Made by a program: the position numbers and the translations under genes. A DNA stretch of 64,000 bases from Trichomonas vaginalis G3 (lineage: Eukaryota > Parabasalia > Trichomonadida > Trichomonadidae): the NCBI RefSeq assembly GCF_026262505.1, contig NC_067203.1, positions 806,001 through 870,000 of the forward strand, written 5' to 3'. The notes beneath the pieces are model-generated. The model was not told the origin of the DNA. It was given only the letters and a program-made list of their open reading frames with translations, and searched no databases. The number at the start of each line of letters is the position of its first letter. The stretch's first letter is position 1. Shown here piece after piece: positions 1-9,599 of this stretch.

Positions 1-1265
1 GTGGAACAAGACATTGAAATAAAACCTTCTGCCAAGTTGTCTGACAAGAAAGGTTGCAATGGAATTTTCTATGTCGGATACCAATATGCTCCAGAAGTTT
101 TCATGGGATATAAGATATATTCTAACTCTGACTTAGTTCAAACAGTAACATGGGCAAACTATGAATGGTTCGCTTTGAGAAACTCAGTACAACCACAAGC
201 TAGAGAACAAACAGACCAGTATGCAACTATTGAGAAAATAAGAAGACTTGACCCTAACGTTCCAGGAGTTTATGTTAACCTTTCTGGACAAACTGCAGCA
301 GCAGTAACAAAGTAAAATTGAAACTTAGAGTTCCTTTGTCATCTTTCCTCATCTTCAGGTTTTTAAGATACTTGCCAAACTGGGCAGGAAAAATTTCTAT
401 CGAACTTACTCCAAGCAAAAATAACTTAGTCATTGCACCAACACAAGACCCATTCACTCTTACAGACGTAAAGGGAGCAAATCAAACGTCATTTCGCCGA
501 ATTTTGCAAAGACAAAGTTGACTTAGACTTTGGTTTCTCAAACCTCAACACTGAAGTAAACTACTACTCAATGCTGCTGGAACTGCTTGGGACCCAGTTA
601 AGTTCACATGCGAAAAATTTGAATGCAAGAGAATAGAAAGACTTGCAGTCTATATGTTGGACCCAGATATTTCAAATGCTTTAGCTGCCAAATATATTGC
701 AGTTCCACTATGTTCCCTATACACCAAATATCTGTCAAAGACTTTGCAGGTGAAGTTGGAAACCAAAGTGCTGACCCAGGTGCAAGAACAGATATTGCCT
801 TAACAACTGCAATGAAACATGCAGATACTATGTTTGTACTGTTCAGACGAACTATAAATGACTATTCTTGCTTCTACAACCCCGGTATTAAATACCATAT
901 AAACATAGATGGCAAATACTATCCAAGAGAAGATATTCTACAGTTGAGGATATGAGGTCATACAACTTGACATTAGATGCTATGAACTTTAACAACAACT
1001 TCACAACAACCATTAACCCTGAAATGCAAAGTTCTATTATGCCATATGTGAAAGTATGGACTCATACAGGAGCTCAAAACACTCAATATACAAATGGAGA
1101 CCGTTCAAACTTTTGGCTTGGCATTCCATTTGCTGACTCAGAAGACTTTATGGGTGGTATTTCAACTGTTGGTACAGTTCAAATACAATATACTGGTGAC
1201 AGAGACGGTCCAGATGAATTGAAAGCAAAGAAGTTTACAAAACCAATAGCACTTTTCACGGAAGA
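1..1265 (+). pseudogene. Major capsid protein remnant (BL), interrupted by Polinton A
   Basis: Double-jelly-roll-type major capsid protein of family B, entering the window already inside the gene. It matches the right-arm copy at 61109-62711 almost base for base. The recognisable stretches are the segment around GYQYAPEVFMGYKI and the segment KLRVPLSSF followed by RYLPNWAGKI. The family A capsid (19969-21484) shares this layout at the protein level. The copy is broken in several places, besides the insertion of Polinton A at its 3' part. Assignment as capsid rests on length, conservation between the two families and the usual Polinton gene set. Confidence is good for homology and moderate for the exact fold. 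Confidence 0.8.
1261..1265. repeat. Target site duplication, left (GAAGA)
   Basis: The 5 bases GAAGA stand just before the left end of Polinton A and again just after its right end (23056-23060). The uninterrupted right-arm capsid gene has the sequence once, so this is a clean target duplication. Polintons are usually credited with about 6 bp; here only 5 match. Confidence 0.9.
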
Positions 1266-1321
1266 AGTTAGTATGGTTAAGTCGTGTACTGTGGCACTGC
1301 GCGCCTCCGTACACCACTTAA

Positions 1322-1553
1322 CCTTAAATATTTACAAAACCATTAACATATATTTTTACAACACAAACGACAACACTAACTTAACATTAACGTATATTTT
1401 ACAACACAAACGACAACATTAACTTAACCTTAAATATTTACAAAGCCGCCAACCACTTCACCTCACTAATGACTTCACTAACGAACTCACTAATGTAAAA
1501 ATAAACGTTCTCACTATCGTTCTCACTAACGACTTCACTAATGTTCTCATAAA
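1322..1553. repeat. Subterminal direct repeats in the left TIR
   Basis: Two copies of CCTTAAATATTTACAAA frame two copies of a unit containing TTACAACACAAACGACAACA. An array of short TCACTAA(C/T)GA-type units follows at about 1460-1553. The same blocks occur inverted at about 22768-22999. Such subterminal repeats typically bind replication or integration proteins; that role is inferred here. Confidence 0.75.
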
Positions 1554-1558
1554 TTTTC

Positions 1559-1831
1559 CTAAATATCTTCATCATCAGTGTTAACCCTATTGTAGTCATA
1601 CTTGAAGCCATAAACTTTCTCTAACTTCTTAACGTACAATTTACATAACTTACCTTCGTCATCGTATGGTTTAATGATATAACTATTTCTATCTTTATAC
1701 ACAGTCAATGAAAAGTCAACTGGTCTCGGATGTATTTGAAAGAACATGTTATGCTCAGGAAGGAAGAATAAATGTTTAAATGTATGTTTGTTATATGTTT
1801 TGATTTGTATGAGTTGCTTTTGTTCTGTCAT
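1559..1831 (-). CDS. TIR-encoded 90-residue protein, unknown
   Basis: A complete small frame inside the left TIR, starting MTEQKQLIQIKTYNKH and ending in an acidic tail. An equivalent frame lies in the right TIR (22491-22774), so the element carried two copies facing inward. The start is preceded by the T-rich, TAAATG-type leader seen before many genes of these elements. I recognise no domain. It is mixed alpha/beta in look with aromatic and lysine-rich stretches and no membrane segment. Because both TIRs keep it, it may be a real element gene rather than chance. Confidence 0.6.
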   Translation of the reverse strand: MTEQKQLIQIKTYNKHTFKHLFFLPEHNMFFQIHPRPVDFSLTVYKDRNSYIIKPYDDEGKLCKLYVKKLEKVYGFKYDYNRVNTDDEDI

Positions 1832-1984
1832 TTACATCCAAATAAAATAAAAAATAAACTTAAAAATAAAATAAAAAATTAATGATATCACCACCCCACA
1901 CGTATGAAAACATAGCACAAAAATAAATTTAGGGTAGAAGTGTTAGATCTAACCTTTCTAACCTCTTTTCTAACCTGTTGAATT

Positions 1985-2509
1985 CATTGCTTTATAACTC
2001 TCTTCCTTGGTTTCTTTTTAGTTGCTTTCTTCACGTCTGTCTCCAACTTGACTGTCTTTCTTCTTCGTCCGTAATGATACCAGTTACTTCCACCAGTCAA
2101 TGGGTCAAATGGTCTTTCGTAAGGGTTTCCATACATTCCATAGGGACCATACGGAAGAACTACTGGTGGAGAAGAAACATTTTCTTTAGTTCCATCGAAT
2201 CTATTTAAATGCATTGTTTCACCTTTCATCTGGTCATTAAAGTCTTTTGCGTGTTTTGCAAACTCATCGTCCTTTCCTAAAGCATTTTCTGACTCAGTCG
2301 CAACCAAATTGGATGCTTTATTTATGAGCCCTATTTTATTTAATCTTAACTTCTTTGCAACCCAGCCTCCAATCTTCCTTTATTTGCATCTAATGTCTTC
2401 GAAACCCTTCCTCCACTCATTTTATTTACTGCGTCATAAGCCCAAGTGCTTTTGCTCCAAATGCTAATGCTTTTGTTCCCATTGCGCCTAAAGCTGCCCA
2501 AGCTACCAT
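1985..2509 (-). pseudogene. Small basic virion-type protein remnant (Polinton A)
   Basis: The start region reads as an Ala/Gly-rich amphipathic stretch, and the far end is a strongly basic tail (YGRRRKTV, KKKPRKR) with tyrosine/glycine/proline-rich sequence before it. This pattern resembles the family B small protein at 47137-47538 (hydrophobic Gly/Ala start, tyrosine-rich repeats). It is broken in a few places. A minor virion or core protein is inferred from composition and neighbours. The last codons run into the left TIR. Confidence 0.5.
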
Positions 2510-2707
2510 TTACACCATATTAAAATCATCTCTCTTCAATATTATCTCATAAAAGTTCTCGTTACTGGAGAAAGTCAATGAAACATAAACATTCTCATTC
2601 ATAAACTTCTTTCTTATCTCATCTATACGCTTCAAAATGTCTGAACAATTGCTAACATCTTCTACAACAGTTATTTCATCATGAATGACCTTCAAGAACA
2701 AGCTCAT
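2510..2707 (-). CDS. 65-residue protein, unknown (Polinton A)
   Basis: A short frame starting MSLFLKVIHDEITVVEDV, directly abutting the minor-capsid-type gene upstream (2708-3588) with no gap, so both probably share one transcript. It is acidic to neutral, with no transmembrane segment and no motif I recognise. Confidence 0.5.
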   Translation of the reverse strand: MSLFLKVIHDEITVVEDVSNCSDILKRIDEIRKKFMNENVYVSLTFSSNENFYEIILKRDDFNMV

Positions 2708-3588
2708 TTAATATGCTATTAAAATCATCTCAATAATGAGTCCATCCTTTCCATCTTTAGGTAGCACAACATCTTTCATTGAAGAAGGTTCGACAAGTCT
2801 TATGTTAAACTTACTGACAAAGTTTGTTATACTATAATGCTTCGGCGGCGAATACATGTAGTTTGAAAGACATAATATAGATTCTTCAGCAAATTCACTT
2901 ATACTGGATTTTATAACAATGTTCTCACGAGACCAAATACCACCAATTGACAATCTTGTAAGCAATCCTGCTGAACCTTCTACTGTAAACGTCGATGGTA
3001 ACATTCCACGAAGGTCATCTATTGACATCGTTGAGTCACTGAATTTAAATATTTTCTTAAAGCAATCGTCATTATCTAACCATGCAATAGCTTTGAAGTT
3101 TTCATTCGAATATACATCTGCTTCATTAAATGTAAAACCTGACTTCTTTGCAGAGATGACTTTAAAATCTATTGAGTTTGTTTCAAAATTATATGCTATG
3201 GTAACTTCTGAAGGTAATGGATGTCCTTCCGCAGTCAGTTGTTCTCTCACTACCGTTTGAAGCTTTGTGTTAAAAACTTTCATGTCATCTCCTGTGTCTA
3301 GGTTCACATACACAGCAACAGGAAAACTATCTTGCTTCTTTGTTTCATCATTATACCTCAAAACATTAAAGTTCTTCAATAATATTGTTCTTCCTGCTGG
3401 AATACTTCTAACTGTCTGATTTCAATAGCTTTCTCACCTCCTACATACTCTACCCAGTGTCTTGGATATTCATAAGTATACTGACTTTCTTGAATTTTGG
3501 TAGGTTTCATCATAACGTGTTCATAGTATATCTTTATACTCTTGTCAGTTAGACTCGGTGCTATGTTCTGAATATTTCTGACTTGCAT
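2708..3588 (-). pseudogene. Minor-capsid-type protein remnant, member 1 (Polinton A)
   Basis: Belongs to a protein family present in several copies here: 18379-19191 in A, and 39391-40239, 44086-44934 and 50555-51415 in B. Shared marks are an early aromatic-proline-tryptophan segment (here YEYPRHWVEYVGGEKAI; in B YRFDYPLRWL and KAIGFRRM) and a late segment beginning (I/F)LCL(S/A)N followed by a hydrophobic strand at the end. Length about 270-290 residues fits a single-jelly-roll minor capsid or penton protein, but that function is inferred. Broken in about one or two places. Confidence 0.6.
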
Positions 3589-3692
3589 TTTTAATGGAGA
3601 TAAAATGAAGCATTTAATACATGACGTAGATGAAGACATGAATGAAACAGTACAAACTTAACTTTCTCTCATTCTTCCTTTCAGTAAGGACT

Positions 3693-4483
3693 ATGAGTTC
3701 TGTTCAAATGGTGTATTTCTATTGTGGAAAGATGGGTTCAGGTAAGACATTTAACCTCATTCGTCATATACTCATAACAGAACGTTTAGGAAAGACTCTT
3801 ACTATGACCAAATCATTATATCAGCAACTTCAGACTCTATGGACTCAACAGCGAAAACATTTATGTCAAAAGTTCAAGCCTCTGTCGTTAAAGTTCCAGA
3901 CAGTGAACTCATTGAATTTCTTCAACGTTACATTCGACGTAAGAGGAAATATTATGCCATCGTTGAGTTTATACAGTCAGGAATGCAAAAGACTTCAGAA
4001 GAGATGGAAAGAATTATTGACAAACACCACTTACGTCAATACTCAGGAGTTTACGATATGAAACGACTGACAAACTACATTCTGTCAAAACTTTCAAAAT
4101 ACCCCTTCAAAAAGTATCCTTCAAACACTCTGTCGTTTGCGACGACTTCGCCGGAAAAGGTTTAGTGTCAAAGCCTGACTCACCATTAGCTAACATCATT
4201 ACTAAAGTCAGACATTACCACTTAACTGTAGCAATACTTATGCAAACATGGCGTTTTTTGCTTTAAACATAAAACGTCTCATAACTGACTTCGTTATCTT
4301 TCAAGGTTTCTCACGTATGATATTGAACTCATTTGGAAACAGTCAGGTATAACATTACCTTTTGAAGAAATTTGGGAAGCATATAAGTCTCTCATCTCTC
4401 CTCGTTCATACCTTGAGATTCATATCATGACTAATACCATTAAAGTCAAAAATATTCCATGGGAACGACCAACATTGTTTTAA
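3693..4483 (+). pseudogene. FtsK/A32-type packaging ATPase remnant (Polinton A)
   Basis: The Walker A motif is clear (GKMGSGKT) close to the start, after a short beta strand (MVYFYCG). The distal part corresponds to the family B ATPase (27360-28235), including the sensor-like segment that in B reads VVICVQTAKSL. The enzyme would pump the element DNA into a capsid. It is divergent from the B protein and broken in a few places. Convergent with the small gene ending at 4480. Confidence 0.75.
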
Positions 4484-4881
4484 AGTTTAACCTTCAATTG
4501 ACTGATGGTAAACAAATTCCATGCATCTCTGTCGCCATTTCTGTTAATATTTTTGCTGTCATTCATATCATCCACTTCCCCATCCGTTAGCTTTTGAGGA
4601 TATGCGTTAGAATAGCTGTTCTTAAATGAAGGCTTTTCACCTTTGAGAGCATAAACTCTATAACTTTCTGCATACTTTATGTTTGAACCTCCTGAGCCAT
4701 CATTGACATAAATTTTTATAGGCTTCCACCCTTTGTTCATGTTCCTGCTTCTTCCCTTAGCTCTTTTGTTCAGTAGTTCTACATCTTTATACACAGCACC
4801 TGTCTCAGTGAATTCAACAATATTTTCATTCGTTAGCTTTACATTCAAACCCTTGTCGAGTATATTGTTCATTTCATACAT
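4480..4881 (-). CDS. Basic protein of about 133 residues, unknown (Polinton A)
   Basis: Starts MYEMNNILDKGLNVKL at 4881; a methionine three residues further in is an alternative. A longer frame exists upstream, but this start sits at the edge of a compact divergent promoter shared with the gene at 4907. The middle is lysine- and arginine-rich (NKRAKGRSRNMNKGWKPIK), suggesting nucleic-acid contact. The tail is asparagine/aspartate-rich. It overlaps the ATPase remnant end by a few bases. No family recognised. Confidence 0.5.
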   Translation of the reverse strand: MYEMNNILDKGLNVKLTNENIVEFTETGAVYKDVELLNKRAKGRSRNMNKGWKPIKIYVNDGSGGSNIKYAESYRVYALKGEKPSFKNSYSNAYPQKLTDGEVDDMNDSKNINRNGDRDAWNLFTISQLKVKL

Positions 4882-4906
4882 ATAAAAGGTTTTTATTCTA
4901 TATGAA
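4882..4906. promoter_or_regulatory. Compact divergent promoter, 25 bp
   Basis: Only 25 bp separate two divergent starts (4881 minus, 4907 plus). The gap contains TTTTTATTCTATAT, matching the TTTATTCT core found in the 17-18-bp divergent gaps elsewhere in the window. The promoter role is inferred. Confidence 0.5.
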
Positions 4907-5523
4907 ATGAGAAGCAAATCCATCTTAGCTGGTGCCGTTAATGTTCCAATTGAACCAACATCAAATGTTGACTCACGAACGACAAACAATATTGTCATAA
5001 AGAACTATAGTTCAGAGTGTTTGAAAGAAAAAGCCAGAACCAGAGCTGAAATCCGTGAATTTAAACAGCTTCAAACGCTAACGCTACATCAGATGTTAAG
5101 TTAGAGTATCCACCACTGGACCAAATTCTTTCAAGAGAAGCCAACGACAACCCTTACACAAATGTTCAAACAAATCCTTCAGATAACGTAGACCATTACC
5201 TTCTTCAGTTATACCAAACAATTTTACTCAAAGACGATAAGAAGCTTTTGACAAATCTTATAAGCAAGAACCAAATAATTCTAACAAAGGAGGACCTTGA
5301 AAATGTTATCTCACGAATAACAGGGAAACAATGTGTCATTGACTATCTCGACCCTGAAATCGAATGCTGTGGTCAAACTCCACTATTCATGAAAATAGGT
5401 AACATCCGCATCATTGAAACACCAGGAACTACAGGAGTTGAGTTTAAGTATAAATATTCGAACGAGTATACAAAACTTTCAACAGAATATAAACTTTGCT
5501 TGAAATATGTTTTAGTAAATTAA
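4907..5523 (+). pseudogene. CCG-motif protein remnant (Polinton A)
   Basis: Equivalent of the family B gene at 23489-24070. Shared features are a polar N-terminal region, a helical middle, and near the end the segment LDPEIECCG (B: IEPDIACCG) followed by beta strands. In both families it is followed by the same small gene and the same candidate virion protein, so this is a conserved three-gene block. Broken in about one place. Function unknown. The two adjacent cysteines could bind metal or form disulphides; that is speculation. Confidence 0.6.
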
Positions 5524-5789
5524 AGCAATTTGTAATATCTATCCAAAACTTCTTCAACAGTATCGAACTCATCTTCATAATGCAAACCTAATCTTATTGA
5601 CTTGGTGCAGTTTTCACTAACACAATATAGCGCTTTGCGCTCGGCGCCTTTGACGCCTTTTTCTGTTCTCTTGACTGACATAACTAACTCATTTGTTTCA
5701 TCAAACAGCAACAACCAAAGTTCATGACCTAATACATAACATTCATACTTTATATTTTTAGCTCTGAGTTCTCTTGTAAGCTGTTGCAT
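5520..5789 (-). CDS. Small conserved protein, 89 residues (Polinton A)
   Basis: Starts MQQLTRELRAKNIKYECYV and ends in a helix with LDRYYKLL. The family B gene at 24077-24307 (76 residues) has the same size, the same leucine-rich helical start (LLERCLKKNNI) and the same type of ending (LDEVLLHF). It sits between the same neighbours. Its start overlaps the end of the next gene (5750-6513). Unknown function, probably structural or assembly-related by company. Confidence 0.6.
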   Translation of the reverse strand: MQQLTRELRAKNIKYECYVLGHELWLLLFDETNELVMSVKRTEKGVKGAERKALYCVSENCTKSIRLGLHYEDEFDTVEEVLDRYYKLL

Positions 5790-6513
5790 TTAATATTTTC
5801 TAAAAAGTCAACTTCAACAGTCATTCGCACTGGTGCCTTCAGTTCTACAGGCTCGCCTTGAAAGTCAACTAGTCTGAATTGCATGTCTTTCAAATTATGA
5901 GGACTAATGCGAACCCATTTACCTAAATGAGTTGCTATGACAGGAACGTTTGGAATGAACATTGAATTGACTGCATAACAGAAGATTTATATTCTACTGA
6001 ACCTTTACTATTAACTCCTGAAATACCTGTGACATTAGCTATTTTTGACTCAATGTATAAACAATTGCCATAACATACGTATGGAACAGATTTCATCTCA
6101 ATCGTTTTGTCAACACTTTTCAAAGGAAATGTCATATGGTATGCTCCTAAAAGAAGTTGAACTCTATGACTCATTCGTGTTATCTTGAACTCTTTCTTGC
6201 TACTGAACTTCAATGTTCCCTCAGAAGAGAGTTCGACATCTATGTTGTCAATAGTTTCTTCATTTATGAGAGTATCTATGACTCCAGCAATTTTATCTAT
6301 TCTATACTCTGCTCTGTTAGGAAATGTTATAAAACTTCTTTTGTCATCTATTTCAATCTCTATGAAATCTGTTTCATCTGTTATGACAAAAGTTGCGATA
6401 GTATTGAAGTCAACAACTCTGAAAGCAAGCGCTTCATTCTGAAGACCTAAGTTTGTTTGTAGCTTTACTGTCCCGTATTCGTTTGGGTCTGTACTTTGCA
6501 AATAGAACAACAT
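5750..6513 (-). pseudogene. Candidate virion protein remnant, LVD-motif family (Polinton A)
   Basis: Matches the family B protein at 24318-25139 in length and in the distal motif: here QFRLVDFQGEPVELKAPVRM, in B NLTLVDANFVPVKLLCPMYL. The rest is mostly beta-strand-like with few charged runs, consistent with a jelly-roll or other capsid-surface protein. Broken in about one place. I place it among minor capsid or vertex proteins by inference only. It is divergent from the collagen-like spike gene across a 17-bp gap. Confidence 0.6.
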
Positions 6514-6530
6514 TTTATTCTCATTAAAAT
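6514..6530. promoter_or_regulatory. Ultra-compact divergent promoter, 17 bp
   Basis: The whole space between two divergent ATGs is TTTATTCTCATTAAAAT. The same TTTATTCT-spacer-TAAA layout fills 18-bp gaps at 23471-23488, 39373-39390, 44935-44952 and 60778-60795. Inferred to drive both genes. Confidence 0.6.
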
Positions 6531-7463
6531 ATGACTATTGCTGCATATGCGTATGAAACAAATGAAGCAAGAAGAGCACATGAACTAGTAAACGAAAACT
6601 CAACTTTAACCATTGAAGGCAATGATTTAGTCATTGACGATGGAAAAACTAAAAAAGTCATTGATTTCGATACTTTTAACACTTATGACCCATTCATTAC
6701 AATAAGTAAAGTTCCTATCATAAATGATGGAACGGTGCAATATATAAATTCTACTGTAGATGCCTCATTAGTGAAAGTACTGAATGTTCTCATTGAATTG
6801 TTAAAGAGCTTTCGATTTGACGACAACATTAAATGCTTAAAGAATTTAGTCATGAATGAGAAACAAATTCTTGGCGTTGCTGGTGGCAGTAATGATGTAC
6901 ACCTTATGACATTAGAATATTATAACGAACATAAAGATGAACTGAAAGGAGAGAAGGGTGACACCGGACCTCAAGGACCACAAGGAATACAAGGAATACA
7001 AGGAATACAAGGAATACAAGGACCTCAAGGCGAAAACGGTTTGGATGGAAAGGATGGAAAGGATGGAAAAACTGCTAAATCATGGATATGGGACCTTATA
7101 AATACTGGTTTAACAGCTGCTTCATATGGAGTTCTTCAATACCAAATCGGAAAGATATGGGCGGTACTTGGTGAAGAAGTTTTAAATGACGTTAAAAATG
7201 CTTTGAACTTCATTTCAAATGGTTCGGATACTATTAAAACTTTATCTGGTTGGATGCAAGAAACAAGGAGTCAAATAGATACTGTAAGACGTATAGCAAA
7301 CAATGCACGTACGGGATTGGATACTTTACGACAAGCACAAAATACACTAAAGGAAGCAAATGATATTCTTGGCTCAGTATCAGACATGCATGAAGATTGG
7401 CTTAAAGGTATTGACAAATCTTTAAAAAACAGTCAGTCTATTGCTGACTACAAGAAAGTATAG
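6531..7463 (+). CDS. Collagen-like spike/fibre protein (Polinton A)
   Basis: A 310-residue frame that reads whole. Residues about 1-135 form a mixed alpha/beta domain. From about residue 143 come roughly 14 Gly-X-Y triplets (GEKGDTGPQGPQGIQ, four GIQ triplets, then GLDGKDGKDGK). The rest is helical with heptad character (TVRRIANNARTGLDTLRQ), fitting a trimeric coiled coil. This is the architecture of viral fibres: attachment domain, collagen shaft, coiled coil. The triplets are encoded by a short tandem DNA repeat, so their number probably varies between copies. Further spike sequence follows downstream (7481-9567). Confidence 0.75.
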   Translation: MTIAAYAYETNEARRAHELVNENSTLTIEGNDLVIDDGKTKKVIDFDTFNTYDPFITISKVPIINDGTVQYINSTVDASLVKVLNVLIELLKSFRFDDNIKCLKNLVMNEKQILGVAGGSNDVHLMTLEYYNEHKDELKGEKGDTGPQGPQGIQGIQGIQGIQGPQGENGLDGKDGKDGKTAKSWIWDLINTGLTAASYGVLQYQIGKIWAVLGEEVLNDVKNALNFISNGSDTIKTLSGWMQETRSQIDTVRRIANNARTGLDTLRQAQNTLKEANDILGSVSDMHEDWLKGIDKSLKNSQSIADYKKV

Positions 7464-7480
7464 ATTTTTTACATAGTGCT

Positions 7481-9567
7481 ATGGACGTACATGATGGAAG
7501 CATAAGGAACTTACTTAATGCTAACAATAACTTACCAGGAACTATTAAAGCATTTATAAAGTCCTTTGTAAAACCCGGTGCTCTAACATTTAGGTCTTTG
7601 AGAGCAAGAGCATTGAAGTCAAGAGATGCAGAAACTCCAACAGAACCTACAGAAGGAACTGAAACAACAGAAACTCAGAGGAACCACCAAAACCAACAGC
7701 TAATGAAATATTGTTCGAATATTTTCCAAGGTACTCTGTTCTCATTGCATACATTCAAGAAATACTTAAGAAAGCAGACTTGACTTTAGGAGATGATGAA
7801 AGTTCTGTATATCTTTCGTTCCAGTTTCAAATAGCAGAACTTTTGAGACAGATATGCTTAATGTATGACAACATCTCTGATTTCACAAGATATGATGACG
7901 ACCATGACCCGAACATGGTGAAGAAGAAGTTTTACAAACATCCATTAAGACAGGAAAGGTTTTAACTCAAAGTCTCATTATTGACACCAAAGATGGCGAA
8001 GTGGACGTTCTTCAAGAGCTGAAGAAAAATACTTCTTCGGGAGGTGGTGGTAGGCATGAACTTGAAATAAATGAGATAGAAGAGAAATTAGCCGAAAAAG
8101 CAGATAAAGAACATAAACACAATATCTCCGATAATCCGAGTCATAATAACTCAAAGCTACATTAAATAGTAAAGCAATAAAAACCATGTTCATTATATAA
8201 CTTCAGACGAACAGATTATAACGGACTACCATGGATATTTAGCACGAAACTGAAGAAGTGAAGACGGAAGACCCAATGAAAGAAGATATAAAATACATTT
8301 CGTGCTAAAGGTTATGACATAAGCTGTACTGTACAGTTATGACACGGGTAAAGCACCAGAAGCATTTAGTTATTCCGGTGAAATTTATGCCTCTACTTTC
8401 TCTGTTAAAGGTTGTATTAGTTGAACCAAGATTTACTTTGAGAGTTAAGTCAAAATAACGTTTGAAGATGCTATTAAAAGTAAAGCGACAAAGTTGAACT
8501 CGAAGCAATGAACAAAGTTTTGGAAATCTCATAAACACAACATCTCCGATATAAATGAACTTCAAGCTACATTAGACAGTAAAGCCGACAAGAACCATAC
8601 ACATAAATTCTTCACTACTGTTAGAGCAGACGAACATTAATATTGAACTATACCCTTGGTTAAAGTGCACCTTTAGAGAATCCCAGTACAAAGCGTAAAA
8701 AGATACTACTTTAAACTCCTTAAATAGTAAATGTATGAACATTTGAAGGTCATGCCAGAAAACTTTGAAAGCCACATGAACTACCAACAATGTTAGATAA
8801 GAAAGCAGACAAAACTTATGTGGATGCAGAACTAACAAAGAAATTTTCGAAACCAGCATACAAATGACATTTACAACAGAAATTATAAAATGGTGAACCA
8901 GCAACTCCATTTTGAATTTGTTAGAGGTCTTCAACCGATACTTTTGATTTTTTTGGGATTAATTCTATTGAACTAACATTACATTATTAAAAGTGAAACA
9001 AATGCAAATTTCATCCGGGAGAATACATTCCAAAATGGTTTAATGACACATAAGTTCTTTAGTATGTGTATAGAGTTATAGAGCATATATATGATTTAAT
9101 ATATCCTATAGGAGCTGTTTATACGTCTATGAATCCAATAAATCCAAACACTTTATTGGTGGTAGATGGGTATGAAAGTTGACAGTTTTCCATTCTACAC
9201 TAATTGACGCATCAATGAAGATGGGAGGTTCAAAGAAAATAGGTTATTGAAAAACCTTTCCTTCACATATGCATAGGTTCAGTGGGAGAACATCTGTGGA
9301 AGGAAACCATTCACATTCAATAACAAAAAGAGGTTATACAAATCTTGCAGGCGGGTTTGGATTAGACAGGGAATGCATAGATATGATATTTCACTGACCA
9401 GTAGATTCAAGCACAGGTATTTCTGTGGAACTGCAGGAAATCATACACATGTTGTAGCTGGTAATTACAGACCCAGCAAGGTAATGGAAAAAGATATATG
9501 CCTCCTTAATAACAATGCACGCTTGGGATACGAGTTGGTTAAAATCTTTATTTTTTACATTAAATGA
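7481..9567 (+). pseudogene. Spike/tail-fibre remnant with collar-type domain (Polinton A)
   Basis: Heavily eroded gene or genes continuing the spike region. Recognisable pieces are ADKEHKHNISDN-type shaft repeats near 8090, as in the family B spike (KADKxHTH), and near 9100 a stretch like YPIGAVYTSMNP, which matches the start of the gp10/gp12-type collar domain of the B spike (YPVGSIYTSMNS). It is broken in many places. Minus-strand frames over this stretch look like shadows. Confidence 0.6.
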
Positions 9568-9599
9568 GCTTTGAAAGAAGTATTCGAACAACATCCGGG

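Larger units (their letters stand above)
1266..2001. repeat. Left terminal inverted repeat of Polinton A
   Basis: This 736-bp block is the inverted partner of 22320-23055. The outer 150 bp are identical when read by eye; a few differences lie further in. It starts with AG, as Polinton ends commonly do. It contains subterminal repeats, a 90-residue reading frame on the minus strand and the palindrome GTTAGATCTAAC near its inner edge. Confidence 0.93.

Noticed and set aside
8305-8934. Two minus-strand frames of 86 and 120 residues
   Set aside because: They lie antisense to the eroded spike, have low-complexity hydrophobic composition and no leader or conserved counterpart.
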